From: Symsagittifera roscoffensis
Lineage: Eukaryota > Xenacoelomorpha > Acoela > Convolutidae
Length of the DNA stretch: 64,000 nt
Direction of reading: 5' to 3'
Assembly: GCF_963678635.1 (NCBI RefSeq)
Contig: NC_087067.1
Span: 4,752,647 to 4,816,646, forward strand
Shown: piece after piece, positions 23,390 through 35,458 of the stretch
How positions within the stretch are numbered: position 1 is the stretch's first letter
How the letters are laid out: each line of letters begins with the position of its first letter
Translations under genes and position numbers: made by a program
The notes under the pieces: model-generated
What the model was told of the DNA's origin: nothing
The model's database searches: none
The model's input: the letters and a program-made list of their open reading frames with translations, nothing else

Positions 23390-25160
23390 CAACAACAAAA
23401 AAAATTGAAAAGCTTGTATCAAAAATCAAAAAAGTTTTTTGGAGAGAAGACTTGAATGCAAAAGCCATAAAAGTTAGAAATTTTTTTAAACAGTCATAGG
23501 TGAGATTTACAAAAAAGAAGAACAAGTGATTTCAAAACACAACATTCGGAGTGCAGAAGAAATTAATGATTTTTTATTGAAATTGGTCAGAAGCTAATCG
23601 AAACTGAAACAACACAAAATTTTTTTTTTAAATGTTGTGGATAATGAAAATACAATGATTTTTCAAACCATTTCACCCCAAGGAGTTTATGAAGTAATTA
23701 AAAGCCTGCAGAAAGAAAACAGCCTTGATAGTTGCAACCAAAGTAACAACCTAAAAAAAAATAGGTCCGGTTATATTTGATCTACTGAGTTGCCTTTTTA
23801 ATGAATGTGTAGAGTTGTCATATTATCCCTCAATTTTTAACATTGCAAAAGTTCAACCAATTCAAAAAAAATGGCACATTGTCAGATTGTGGTAAATACA
23901 GATACTATATCTTTTTTTACTATTTATGGGGAAAATTATCGAAAATTTTATTTAAAATCACTTGAGAAGTTTTCTGCAAAAATATGATGTATTAACAGCA
24001 TGTCAGAACAAATTCCGAGATAAAAAAACAGCTGATATTATCTTAGAATTCAGTGAACAACTTGTGGAGAATTTAGAAGACAATGTTGGCTCCGTGTGTA
24101 CGCTGATAGATCTTATAAAAGCGTTCGACACAATTGATGACAAAATATTACTGAAAAATTGCAAATTTTACGGTTTACGTGGTAAAATTATAGATAATTT
24201 GAGGTCATACCTTGAAAACCGTGAACAGTACGTTTTTCATAACAATTCAATATCAGACACTAAAACAATCTACTATGGTGTACGACATTGTTCAGTCCTG
24301 GGTCCTTTGTTGTTTTTGCTGTATAACAACAGTTTGCCAAACGTCTGTTGGCATAATAAAATTTTACTGTTTGCTGATGATTGCTCATTGTATAAAACAA
24401 CTGAATGAAACAGGAAATCAGCAGGAGGTGAATTCTGATACAAGCATTGTTGAATAATGGTTTTTGGAGAATAAGCTTAATGTAAACAAGAAAAAAACAG
24501 CCGCCTTAGAAATTAACAGATATAAATTCTGTAACAATAGATCCCATAAGTACTTAGGACTAATAATTGACGAACAAACTAAATTTGAAAACACACATCG
24601 ATAACACTTTGAAACAGGCAGCCAAATCTTGCTCGATGATCTATCAACTCAGATATTATTTGAACACATCTACACTGCTCAAGATAAACAAAACGCATAT
24701 TCAACCAATATATCATTATAGTGTACTGATATATGGCAGACCTAATAAGACTGATATAAGAAGATTGAAAACAAGCGAAGACTCGTGTGGAGTAACTGTT
24801 TCAAAATTAAAAATAGGAAAGTCTGAACAATTTCCTGACAAACATAAACTCTGTTTGGTTCGGGAGTTACATGTTTATGAGATTTTTAAACTCATGATTA
24901 AAGTTATTAGACAATCGTGTGGATATAAAAAACTTCATGAAAAAATAAGTGAACAGGAGATAAAAGATACTAACAAAACAGGCAAAACAACACAAAAAAT
25001 TCGCAGGCGAAATAAGCTTTAACAAGAGCAAAAAAGAAAATCAAAAATAGGTTTCGTATATATATTTGTGACAAGAAATTTTTTCTAAGTATGTTATGAT
25101 AACTTTCAACCCCTTGTTATAGTATTTTTGCTAATTTTAATTTGATTGTTAGACAACAAC
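23390..25160 (+). pseudogene. CR1/jockey-like non-LTR retrotransposon, decayed copy A
   Basis: This is a 5'-truncated retrotransposon whose reverse transcriptase can be followed through several frames. 23962-24408 encodes TLIDLIKAFDTIDDKILL and then SVLGPLLFLLYNNSLP and LLFADDCSLY, the RT motifs with the FADD catalytic pair. 24567-25022 encodes the C-terminal thumb-like region (HIDNTLKQAAK, LRYYLNTSTLLKI). The usual PQGS before VLGP reads RHCS. Frameshifts and stops separate the pieces. No endonuclease domain is present. It lies inside intron 4 of the pseudo-GTPase gene. Confidence 0.85.
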
Positions 25161-25684
25161 AAAGCAAACAGTTTTTTTTCTCATTTAGTTTTTTATTGTG
25201 ATATTTGAAGCAATTTTGCGGTTTTTTGGTATATGATTTTAGTTTAAGAAGTAGGCGAATAGATTTTGCTCAAGGAGATGCCATCCGACAGGCTGATGCC
25301 TTTTTGGTATTCTCCGAGCCGAAGTTAATTATAGACGTACATTTTCGTAGAATGTATGCTTATAAGTTTTGGCTAGAAAATAAAAATAAATTTAATTAAT
25401 TTAGTTCTGACTGCCTTTTAAAGTCTTTGAAGAAGTTTGCACTCCAGCAAAATGGACAGATTTTTCAAAAAAAAAGGAAAAAGTTTTAAAAAAATTTTTT
25501 TTTGACAGTCATCACTCCACGCGCTATGGTAAGAGCAAAATGTTATGTTTCGCAAGGTAAAATCTAGATCAAATAGCTCGTATGAATTCAATTAGGAACA
25601 ATTTCTAAGACGAAGAAAAATGATTGATGGTGAAAAGTATTAATGAGATTGAGCTCAGAAAAACAATATTTTTCTATTTACCTT

Positions 25685-25800
25685 AAAAATTGCTGCTTAA
25701 GAAACCCAAATTTGTCTGAGAAAAAACCACCCCAGCAGTCTGAGAAAAAATTGCTGCTTAAGAAACCCAAATTTGTCTGAGAAAAAACCACCCCAGCAAA
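25685..25800. repeat. short tandem duplication of about 58 bp
   Basis: The segment AAAAATTGCTGCTTAAGAAA to CCACCCCAGCA occurs twice in a row with almost no differences, so it arose recently. Confidence 0.9.
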
Positions 25801-25888
25801 AATATCGATAGTCAGAACAACAAATGACTTGCCTGAGCCAAATTTAAAATTTTATTTTGGCGCTTAGTTTTTACTGCTTAGACGAAAT

Positions 25889-27290
25889 ATATAGCCGTCA
25901 AATTATCTGCCTAGCTCCACGCGTTTTTTTTTTTCAAAAAAAAAGATCACACTTGAAAAATATTTCTAAGTTTGAGCTCTGGGCATGAATATCTATCAGA
26001 TTGGTTTTTAAAAAAAATGTAAAAAATGCCAATTGTGCCACCCATTTGTTAGTTTCAGTCAAATTATAAGTCGTCGCATGCATGCGTTGGGCGTTGATAC
26101 AGAATTTAAATTTTTGCGAGAGCAAAAATTCTTGAACTAACAACAGTCATTCGAAATTTCTTAGCCTTCTTCCTCAAAAAGTAAGATGTAACAAATCAGC
26201 GAAAAAATGTTTTAAAATTTTTCAAATCTAGAAAGTTCTGCGAGATAAAAATTTTGTCAGGTTGCAACAAAAAATTGTAACCATCTTTAATATTTTTTTG
26301 TTTTTTTTTCTAGGTAAATTTTACAACGGCGGCTGAATTTGTTATTTTCCAATCATACACGTTGGATAATTTGTAAAAGTGCACTTGAGGTGCTCAACTG
26401 GAACTGACTATTTTGGTTTTTACACTCCTAAAACAGAGACTAGACACGACTGCTGTTTATCAAATCAGTCAAAGTGTCCCAACCGCTCCTCAGGCTGGAA
26501 AAATATATTGCGCGCGAAGTGTCTCAATTTGAACTATAGCCGTCAAATTATCTGCCAAGCTCCACGCATTATGATTTCAAAAAAAAAGATCACACTTGAA
26601 AAATATTTCTAAGTTTGAGCTGTGGGCATGAATATCTATTAGATTGGTTTTAAAAAAAAACGTAAAAAATGCCAGTTGAAAAGCCGGAGTTTATTGATAT
26701 GAACTATTCAGATCATTGTATCTTTTTGAGACCCGGAGTGGGCCGGCTGCTCTGAAGCCCCCCATCCCCCTTGAGGAAGTGTGTGTATAATTTGAACATG
26801 CGGGTGAGGTTGTTTTGTACCGGAAAAAATGGTGCCACCCATTTTTTAGTTTCAGTCAAATGATAAGTCGTCGCATGCGTTGGGCGTTGATACAGAATTT
26901 AAATTTTTGCGAGAGCAAAAATTCTTGAACTAACAACGATCATTCGAAATTTCTTAACCTTCTCCTCAAAAAGTAAGATGTAACAAATCGGCGAAAAAAT
27001 GTTTTAAAATTTTTCAAATCTAGAAAGTTCCGCGAGATAAAAATTTTGTCAGGTTGCAACGAAAAATTGTAACCATCTTTAATTTTTTTTGTTTTTTTTT
27101 TCTAGGTCATTTTTACAACGGCGGCTGAATTTGTTGATTTCCAATCATACGCGTTGGATAATTTGTAAAAGTGCACTTAAAGTGCTCAACTGGAACTGAC
27201 TATTTTGGTTTTTACCCTCCTAAAACAAAGACTAGACACGACTGCTTGTTATCAAATCAGTCAAAGTGTCCCAAACGCTCCTCAGGCTGG
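25889..27290. repeat. tandem duplication of about 0.64 kb with an insertion in copy 2
   Basis: ATAGCCGTCAAATTATCTGC at 25891 recurs at 26536 and both copies continue to CGCTCCTCAGGCTGG. Copy 2 carries about 155 extra bases (about 26677-26831), including a GC-rich segment GAGACCCGGAGTGGGCCGGC. Open frames inside appear incidental. Confidence 0.85.
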
Positions 27291-27786
27291 AAAAAAATGC
27301 TACGAACAAGGAATGAAATAGTTGATAAACTGAAAGATTAAAACTTTTTTCGTTTTATTGCCCAAGCTATATTTTATACAAAGGAGGTATATGGCGTTTT
27401 GCACTGTAATGAGAACGCAAAAAAGATTGAAATCAGTTCAATTTAGAATGGAAAAAAATATCTCTTTTTGAATTATTGTGGTTAAAGTAGTCCTTTTTTT
27501 AATACCACAAAAATTAGAAGAAATCATAAAAAACGATTTTTCCAAGGAGCGATATATTGCAGATGGTAAAAGTTTTGGTCAAAAATCTAGTTGAAAAGTG
27601 AAATTTTGACTGAAAAAAAAATTAATCCAAGCTTGAAAATTTGCCGACTTCTTCAGAAACGGATTGAAAACATTAGAATAAAAATAAAACTTGAATATTA
27701 AAACGCTCTTCTCTCAAACTGTGCTGACTTTAAACAAAAATCATTGAGAACAAAATATACTTAATATTTTAGCAGAATCAATAACA

Positions 27787-27962
27787 TTATGAGGTCAAAT
27801 TGTGTATTTTGTGAATTGTAAGCTTTCTTTGTTTTTTTTGTTCTTCCGTTTTTTTATCAATCCGACAAAATTTTAACAACTTTAAAGATTTGTCTCTGGA
27901 ATCCAGTAAACACAAACAAAATTGGGCGCATATCCAGTGAATAGTTTGATTTCACATTGAAG
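27787..27962. mobile_element. small inverted-repeat element (CATTACGAGG family)
   Basis: The left end is CATTATGAGGTCAAATTGTG and the right end TAGTTTGATTTCACATTG, diverged inverse of each other. The interior (TTTTGTGAATTGTAAG, CTGGAATCCAG) matches the element at 30357. About 176 bases, non-coding. Confidence 0.6.
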
Positions 27963-29516
27963 GTGGTGTTTCCTTTTCAAAATTCAGGCCTAAAATTTTA
28001 TCCAAAAAAGGAACTATTTTTTGGCTTTTTATTGAATCCAAAATTACGCTCCGAGAAAGTTTAAAAAAGGTATAATTTCCCAGCAAATGTAAAAATTGAT
28101 TTTTTTTGTTTGATTAACAAGAAGTGTCTTTCTTACTATAGAAAAAAAACCACTGTTTGATATGGACACAATTTTAAAAATTCGTTTTCGTCAATTTTTT
28201 CGAGATAACACTCTTTTTAAAGTTTGTTCTTGTCTATAAAATGATCCGTCTGATAAAATTATTTCAGTTTTTGACCGGTAGTTTTAGCGTAGTTTTGGAT
28301 TGATTAAAGCAGCCATAAAATGATCCATTTTGGGGTAAAATATTGGGCCGGAATTTCGAAAAACAATTTCCTCCTTATTTATTCTGCTAAAAATCTAAGC
28401 AAGTTTGATTTTCATCATTTCTTGTCTGAAATCAACACAATTTGAGGGAATCGCGTTTTAATTTTCACATGCGTTTTATCCGGATAAGTTAAATCGGCAT
28501 TGTATACATTAGCATCAATAGTTTTCAAAACGAATAAAAATTTGGTTGAAATTCACAAATAAAAAATCTAAGCTTTTCTGGAGGAAAACGCTCCCCTGCA
28601 CAAGTGTTCCGTCTTTCTCTTTTAAGTTCGAAACCGTAAAAAGTTACTGTTTGTTTTGCTATTTTTAATAATTTCAAAATCCGATAAAAACGGAATAATG
28701 CTTTGAAAAAAATAACACACAAAGAAATAAAACACTGTTTTAGGAACCAGGCAAAATAATTTTTAGGGAGCCTTAACGAGCCCAAAATTTGAAGGTTTTA
28801 GTAACTCCCTTGCCAATGGATTTAGCTAATTAAATTTAATCGAATCAAAAATTTTCTTTTGCTCGAGCACAAATTAGAAACCAAAAGCAGTTTGTAGTTT
28901 CAACGAACTATCAGTGTTTGTATCATCAATAAGTGAGTTGCGAGTGGATTTAGGAGGGGAGGTAGGGGGGGGGGGTGGGGGTTGGAGGTAATATCTTGCG
29001 ACATACGTTTTCACCTGAGCAACCCTAAAAAATATCAAATAGTGTTATTATAAAAAAATTATAAATTTCAAATCACAACTTTTTCACTTGATACGAGTAG
29101 ACGAAGAACTGGTTGAAAGAAACCATTTGTAAAACTATTTGAAAATTGATTTAAATTGTATCGCTGGATCCACATTCAAAATCAAGTCTTTTAAAATCTC
29201 TTGAAAAATTGCCTTTTTGAAAAACGCCTAGTGAAAAATCGCCTCAAAATAACCTATTAAAATTTCCAGCAAATTGTTGAAAACTCAGTGTACCCAGTAA
29301 GCTTTAATTTCTTCTCAATCAGATTAAATCAGATTTTTTAAAATAAAAACCAGCATTTTTTGATTTTTATAAACGTTCAACTTTTTTTGTGAGACCAGTT
29401 TGAACAATTTTCTATGCTATGATTCGTTTAGCCGCAAGAATTGTTACTTCAGAAAACAAATCATTGTATGAAATCGATGAATATATAAACAATTTGGGGT
29501 ACTTTTGCTATTTTAG
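27963..29516. other. end of intron 4, no gene recognised
   Basis: AT-rich sequence with a G-rich tract at 28955-28985 (11 G in one run). An open frame at 29419 begins with a peptide resembling one aminopeptidase motif, but no acceptor supports it. Confidence 0.35.
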
Positions 29517-29642
29517 ACCAGCTTTTCCCGATTCCTCAAACACATCATTGAGTGCAATCTCCACTTGCACTTGGGTAGCTTTAACTGGGAGTGGCAAAGA
29601 CAAAAAGCGAGACACAAGAGGTCAAACTGCCACATCCTTTGA
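29517..29642 (+). CDS. Ras-like pseudo-GTPase, terminal exon with CaaX box (predicted)
   Basis: The exon follows TTGCTATTTTAG in phase 0 and encodes TSFSRFLKHIIECNLHLHL, which suits the final alpha helix of a small GTPase. A basic run (RQKARHKRSN) follows, then Cys-His-Ile-Leu and a TGA at 29640-29642. C-a-a-X with Leu at X is the pattern for geranylgeranylation, and a preceding polybasic stretch is typical of membrane-attached Ras/Rho proteins. The assembled protein is 220 residues, the usual small-GTPase size. A different frame of the same exon is also open to a TAG at 29661, but its phase does not fit exon 4. Confidence 0.6.
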   Translation, partial: TSFSRFLKHIIECNLHLHLGSFNWEWQRQKARHKRSNCHIL

Positions 29643-30356
29643 GGTCAACCAGGTCAAATAGAGCAGCTCAATTTGACAGCTCCAATGAAATATAATGGTT
29701 AACCAACAAAATTCACCCACTTAAATTCAACAAAGACAAAAACAAATTCTGGAAATATTCGCAGTAGTTTTGAATTTTTTAGAGAATAAAAATCTGTACA
29801 ATTTGTTTAATAATCATGATTTTTGTTTTAGCCGCTACAAGTAATTCTGCTAGTCATACAACTCAATTTTTTTGTCGTTTTTGTGCCATTAAAACTTAAC
29901 ATATTTTGAAGGCATACTAAAGCTGATGGCTTTTTTAAAGACCTTCTTAGGATCTTACATGAAACAATATACTGGAAATCGATCAAGGAGAGCAGTAAAT
30001 TTTGGAGACAAGAGTTAATGCAAGCTTCTTCAAGCGCTACCGTAATAATCGGAAACTTTTCGGAAACTGATGATCGGATTCAGCCAAAACTTCTTAGTCA
30101 GTTTTTGCCTCTCAAAATACTTGGATTAGAAGAAAAAACGCTGAACAATATGAACATTTTCAAGCCACGCCACACAAAAACCAAAGCATACTACCTAGTA
30201 ATACAAAACAATTGATTGAAGTTCTAGCTCCAGTTTAAATAACTTTTTCCAACCCGAAAGATTTGTTTCAAAAACCCCTTCATGAAAAGCATCAAACTTG
30301 CTCAATTTTGTAGAAAATGAAAAGAGTGCAAATACAGCAAAAAATTGTTCTTCACT

Positions 30357-30538
30357 TCCATTACGAGGCCAATCTGTGCCTTTTGTGAAAATGTAAGAGG
30401 ATTCTGTAACAAGGACGCTCCCTTTTGTTCTTCTTTTGTTCTTTCATTTTCTTTCATTGTTCCAACTAAATTTAACATGTTCAAAGAATTATTTCTGGAA
30501 TCAAGGAATATAAAGACCCAACGTTTGGCCTCGTAATG
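30357..30538. mobile_element. small inverted-repeat element (CATTACGAGG family)
   Basis: The left end CATTACGAGGCCAATCTGTG and right end ACGTTTGGCCTCGTAATG are near-perfect inverse copies enclosing about 180 bases. The same family occurs at 27787, 10342 (3' half) and 13005 (5' end). No clear target duplication. Confidence 0.75.
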
Positions 30539-30724
30539 CCAAGAAAAACAAAGGTAAGCAACATCGCAGTTTGATTGGAGCTTCATGGCTTTAATTTTTT
30601 AAAAACCAGACAAAAATGTTCGGTCTTGAGTTGCTAATTGGGAGGATTAAAAACAATGCGAATTGAGATTTTTTTTTGCGGTGGTTGTTGGGGGATTAAA
30701 ATCCAGCGACCGATCAAAATTTTT

Positions 30725-32015
30725 AATTCAAAAAAAAATTGAAAAGCTTGCGTCGAAAATCAAAAAAGTTTTTTTGAGAGAAGAATTGAAAGCAAGAGCC
30801 ATAAAAGTTAGAAACTTATTTAAACAGTCATAGGTGAGATTAAAAAAAGAAGAACAAGTGATTTCAAAACACAACATTCCGAGTGCAGAAGAATTGAATG
30901 ATTTTTTTATTGAAATTGGTCAGAAGCTAATCGAAACTGAAACAACACAAAATTGTTTTTTAAATGTTGTGGATAATAAAAATATAATGATTTTTCAAAC
31001 CATTTCACCCCAAAGAGTTTATGAAGTATTTAAAAGCCTGCAGAAAAAAAACAGCCTTGGTAGTTACAACCAAAGTAACAACCTAAAAAATAGGTCCGGT
31101 TATATCTGATCTACTGAGTTGCCTTTTCAATGAATCTGTAGAGTTATTATCCTTCAATTTTTAAGGTTGCAAAAGTTCAACCAATTCAAAAAAAATGGCA
31201 CATTGTCAGATTGTGGTAAGTACAGACCCTATATCTTTTTTTATTATTTATGGGGAAAATTATCAAAAATTTTATTTAAAATCGCTTGAGAAGTTTTCTG
31301 AAAAAATATGGTGTATTAACAGCAAGTCAGAACGGATTCCGAAATAAAAAAAACAGCTGATATTATCTTCGAACTCAGTGATCAAAATGTGGAGAGTTTA
31401 GAAGACAATGTTGGCTCCGTGTGTACGCTGATAGATCTTGTAAAAGCGTTCGACACAATTGATGACAAAATATTACTGAAAAATTGCAAATTATACGGTT
31501 TACGTGGTAAATTTACAGATCATATGAGGTCATACCTTGAAAACCGTGAACAGTACGTTTATTATAACAATTCAATTCAATATCAGACACTAAAACAATC
31601 TACTATGGTGTACGACATTGTTCAGTCTTGGGTCCTTTGTTGTTTTTGCTGTATAACAACAGTTTGCCAAACGTCTGTTGGCATAATAAAATTTTACTGT
31701 TTGCTGATGATTGCACATTGTATAAAACAACTGAAACAGGAAATCAGCAGTAGGTGAATTCTGATACAAGCAATGTTGAATAATGGTTTTTGGAGAATAA
31801 GCTTAATGTAAACAAGAACAAAACAGCCGCCTTAGAAATTAACAGATATAAATTCTGTAAAAATAGATCCCATAAGTACTTAGGACTAATAATTGACGAA
31901 AAAATTAAATTTGAAAACACACATCGATAACACTTTGAAACAGGCAGCCAAATCTTGCTCGATGATCTATCAACTCAGATATTATTTGAACACATCTACA
32001 CTGCTCAAGATAAAC
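30725..32015 (+). pseudogene. CR1/jockey-like non-LTR retrotransposon, decayed copy B
   Basis: It is closely similar to copy A at 23390 and in the same orientation, with the same 5' truncation point region (TTGAAAAGCTTG). RT pieces include TLIDLVKAFDTIDDKILL at about 31424 and the VLGP and FADD regions in shifted frames. Extra frame breaks (for example an insertion near 31570) show independent decay. The copy runs into the assembly gap at 32016. Confidence 0.85.
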
Positions 32016-32215
32016 NNNNNNNNNNNNNNNNNNNNNNNNNNNNNNNNNNNNNNNNNNNNNNNNNNNNNNNNNNNNNNNNNNNNNNNNNNNNNNNNNNNNN
32101 NNNNNNNNNNNNNNNNNNNNNNNNNNNNNNNNNNNNNNNNNNNNNNNNNNNNNNNNNNNNNNNNNNNNNNNNNNNNNNNNNNNNNNNNNNNNNNNNNNNN
32201 NNNNNNNNNNNNNNN
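32016..32215. other. assembly gap (200 N)
   Basis: Exactly 200 undetermined bases, the size often used for a gap of estimated or unknown length. The retrotransposon copy ends at its left side and a TAAT-rich repeat starts at its right side. Confidence 0.99.
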
Positions 32216-32362
32216 CGATTTTAATGACCACATAATCGATTACGTGGTCTAAATTTGCCACAATAATGGCTTATAATGGATTATAATGGATTATAATGAC
32301 AGCATTTTATACAACATTTTTCCATTAAAATCGATTATTATTCATGGAACTCCGGTGCGGGA
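32216..32362. repeat. TAAT-rich array and family terminus
   Basis: Units such as GGATTATAATGGATTATAAT are followed by AATCGATTATTA and, with the inverse spacing of 25 bases, TGCGGGA at 32356-32362. This is an outward-facing terminus of the ACCCGCA family; the other end is lost in the gap. Confidence 0.6.
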
Positions 32363-33548
32363 ACACAATATTGATTTGAGGTGAATTCTATGGCAATTTT
32401 CAGTGACTAATTTAAGGCTATCAATCGTTGCCTAGTCAAGCACGGCGGCAGTTTTTTTACTAACTATTGTGTTTGATTGTATGCCGCGTTTTTGTCATTT
32501 TTAACCGTTTTTTAAGAGTCAGAGTTGAAATTTTGAGAAATGCTAGACGGAGCTATTTCAAAGAATACGTCGGGTAAAAAATAAGGAAATGTTCCGAAGG
32601 CATTAAGTAGCCAATATACCATAATTAGTCTTAGAGCTATTTTGCTGTGGATCCATCCTCGCAGACAATGAAAAAAAATTAATATATGGACGTGAATTGG
32701 TTTTTTGGGAAACCAATGAGCGTGATTTCTCCTCACTCTGGCGAAATTGATCGACAAAATAATTGAAATAATTCTTTATTTTAGTTACGCGTCAAATAAC
32801 GAGTCCGGTGTCAAGTAAGCTAAAAATTCATGAAAAATTTTGCACTAATAGCCAAAATAAACCAAAAAAGAACTGTGTCTGCAAACTTTTCAAAAAATTT
32901 ACTCCTCCGTTCCAAGCACAATATTCTCATAAACAATTCTTCTGGCTCTAAATTTAGTCCAATTTTCTGATGGGAGCTCCAAAATTTTTTAAAAGATGTG
33001 TCAAAAAAACAGATATGGCTTTTTTCGTCGCCGGTTAAATTTAGTCTTTCATTTATTTGGTTTTTCGTTTTTCGACGGCATAAATAGATAATTCAGCTCA
33101 TCAGATTTAAAAAGAACAATTTTGATCCTATATATACAAATTCCTTATTTTGTTTGCGGGGTTGTTTCTAGAACAAGATCCACCTCTTTAAAATTGTTTT
33201 GATTTACTGGCTAGTTAACGCCCTCGAAGCATTTATTTTCAAACTGCGGTCTTGTTAAGTTCTTCTCGTTAATTTCATCTAGCATTTGTTAAAATTTCGA
33301 CTGTTTATCTTGATTAGCTGTAGAGAAAAAACCGTGAATAAAAAATGCTCATAGATCTAAGTCTTCTAAGTTGCGACGTCCACAGAAATCAGGAGTCCCG
33401 GGAACACCTAAACAACTATGTCAAAATGACTAGCAAACGTTGTTCTGTTTGAGCTTGTCAAAACTTCTCAGATTACAAATGTTAAACAAACCCTTAAAAA
33501 AATTGATCTGTCTCGGAATTTTCAAAAAAAGCAACAATTTTGCTGTAC
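32363..33548. other. gene-free stretch
   Basis: No recognisable gene. If the frame at 33549 continues by a GTTAAG donor rather than ending at TAA, later exons of the minus-strand gene would lie here; none was identified. Confidence 0.35.
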
Positions 33549-33714
33549 TTAACCGGCAATTTTGTCTGCAGATGGACTGATTTGAGAAAGCCCAGAGCCA
33601 GACTCTGAAAAAATGGACTGGGCAGAACTCATTCCAGCTAATTGAATTCTTTCGCCTTGAAGCGGGTGTTCAGAGCTACACAATCGAACACATAGGCAAG
33701 CTGAATTTCGATCG
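33549..33714 (-). CDS. unidentified host gene, exon C (last exon predicted)
   Basis: The exon starts after TTTCTATCCCTAG and, with the two bases left by exon B, completes a Ser codon before DRNSACLCVRLCSSEH. It continues GERIQLAGMSSAQSIF and SGSGLSQISPSADKIAG to TAA. Composition is clearly richer in GC than the flanks and Ser-rich, suggesting a disordered tail. I do not recognise the protein. A donor-like GTTAAGTA overlaps the stop, so the exon could end at 33554 instead. Confidence 0.5.
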
Positions 33715-35309
33715 CTAGGGATAGAAAGTAAAATGGACAATTTACACGGGTCGAAGTGCTCAATTTATGCTTCGACCTTCAAAGTCGAGCACATGTTAAG
33801 GCTCGAACGGGAAAGAATAGTTGAGGCAAGGGTCGATACAAATTGCGAGCACGGTCGATACATACCTCGAGGAGGGTCGAAGCAAGGTCAAAAAATACCG
33901 ATTGTCCCGCGGTAATTCGGAGTCGACAAAAAGATACTTCCAAACACCAACAAATTTTTAAATAATTTCCACTCAAATCTCAAATTGCAAACCAGCATTC
34001 CGAAAAGCGAAAAAAGTCGTTCAATTATAGCTTATCTGTAGAAAGCATTAAAATTACAAAAAACTATAATCGTTCCTTTCTGATAAGATGTTATCTGGAC
34101 AACAAAAGTTATAAGGTAAAAATTTGGAAAACTCATTTTGTTTGAGTCATGAAATATTTTAACGCATCACTATCATATTTGAATGTGATTAAAATGAATG
34201 GCAAAAATTTTGTTATTTAAATACAAAGTGTGGCGAAAATGCTTGTTATAGAATTATCCTTTCGTAGTATGGAAAAAATGCTTAATTTGCTATTTCCATG
34301 AAATTTATTTTGGTCAATGAAAATCTATGAAACTGTATGACAAACAGTTTTTCATTGTATGAAATTGTATGATATGTAATTTTTATCAACCCGGGTTGTG
34401 GTCTATATCATTTCATCTCACTTATAGCATCTTTCATATTTCATCTCAACTGAAAGTTAGAATTCTAGGGAAAACTGATTTTTCAACACTTTTTTTTTTT
34501 ACAGAAATCTGCATTTATTCAAATATCTACAATCAAATGCGTGTGGTATCATCTACAACTAGTGTGAATTTTCATATATTGCAAATTACAAAGGTGCCAA
34601 TTGTTATTTGATTCTGCGGAATATCCGAAAAGTGGTTGCTGCGCATATCAAAATTATAGACTTTATTAATGCCCATGCTGAAACTGGCATTATTGTACCA
34701 TTACTAAATAACAATTAACAAGCAAAATTTTCTTTTATCTTTTTATTGTGAAGTTTCAGCTTTTTTAAAAAACTGAGAAGTGATTGGCATTCAAACGTTT
34801 TGTGTTATGAGAAAACCACATATGTACTGTTTTTAAAAAACATTCACACAAAAGATAAGAATAAGAGCCATAAAGTTATCCCGGATAACTACAATATTAA
34901 GCTAAGAAGACTAGAGGTGATTTTTCATGTAAGGTCAGCGAGGTCAAATGTCGTAGGCAGCAATGAATACACGAGTATGGCGGTCAAAATCTTGATATTT
35001 GGTGGCACCTGAAACATGACAACAAAATAAGGATTGAAAACTTCCAGTTGTCCGTTTTTTCTTTTTTTTTTGTGTTTTTGCAATTTTGATGTGAAAAATA
35101 ATTTTTGAGAGAGCTAGAAATACAATATGGAAAACGCTTTTCAATGTTAGCAATTTTTGTAAAGTTTTCATCAAAAAATTGCGTTCTCAGCACCTCAATC
35201 AGCCAATAAAACGCGTTCCGCAAAGTTTGTCCATGTATGGTTAGGTTTTTGGCAACTCTAAATAATCAACTTTATGAAAAACGAAAACCTGACCTCTTGG
35301 TGTTTTTAC
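33715..35309. other. intron between exons B and C, with a GC-richer TCGA-repeating segment
   Basis: At 33745-33890 the words GGTCGAAG, GTCGAGCAC and GGTCGATAC recur in loose repetition. The rest is AT-rich and holds no recognisable gene. Confidence 0.4.
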
Positions 35310-35458
35310 GAGTCCATCGCAGCGTTTATAATCAATTCCGTATCCCAAGACGATTGCGGTGATTCTGGTTCCAAGGAATCATCGAAGGCCTTGGTAGTCA
35401 AACCTTGCATCTGTTCAACACTGGAAACGCTTTCAGCTCGCATTGGTATCTCCTTTAT
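35310..35458 (-). CDS. unidentified host gene, exon B
   Basis: The exon lies between a strong acceptor (TTTTGATTGTGCTTGCAG) and a GTAAAA donor, 149 nt, entering in phase 0. It encodes IKEIPMRAESVSSVEQMQGL, then TTKAFDDSLEPESPQSSW and DTELIINAAMDS. The acidic, Ser/Pro-rich composition suggests a flexible region; no domain is recognised. A diverged copy exists at 37664-37804 inside a tandem duplication. The two copies keep the reading frame while differing at both synonymous and non-synonymous sites. Confidence 0.62.

Noticed and set aside
26379-26612. 77-residue plus-strand open frame
   Set aside because: It lies across a tandem non-coding duplication and the matching frame in the other copy is broken.
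29419-29470. Peptide MIRLAARIV resembling an M17 aminopeptidase (NPEPL1) motif
   Set aside because: An in-frame stop lies 15 bases upstream with no acceptor between, downstream residues do not match the family, and the neighbouring exon is better explained by the GTPase-like gene.
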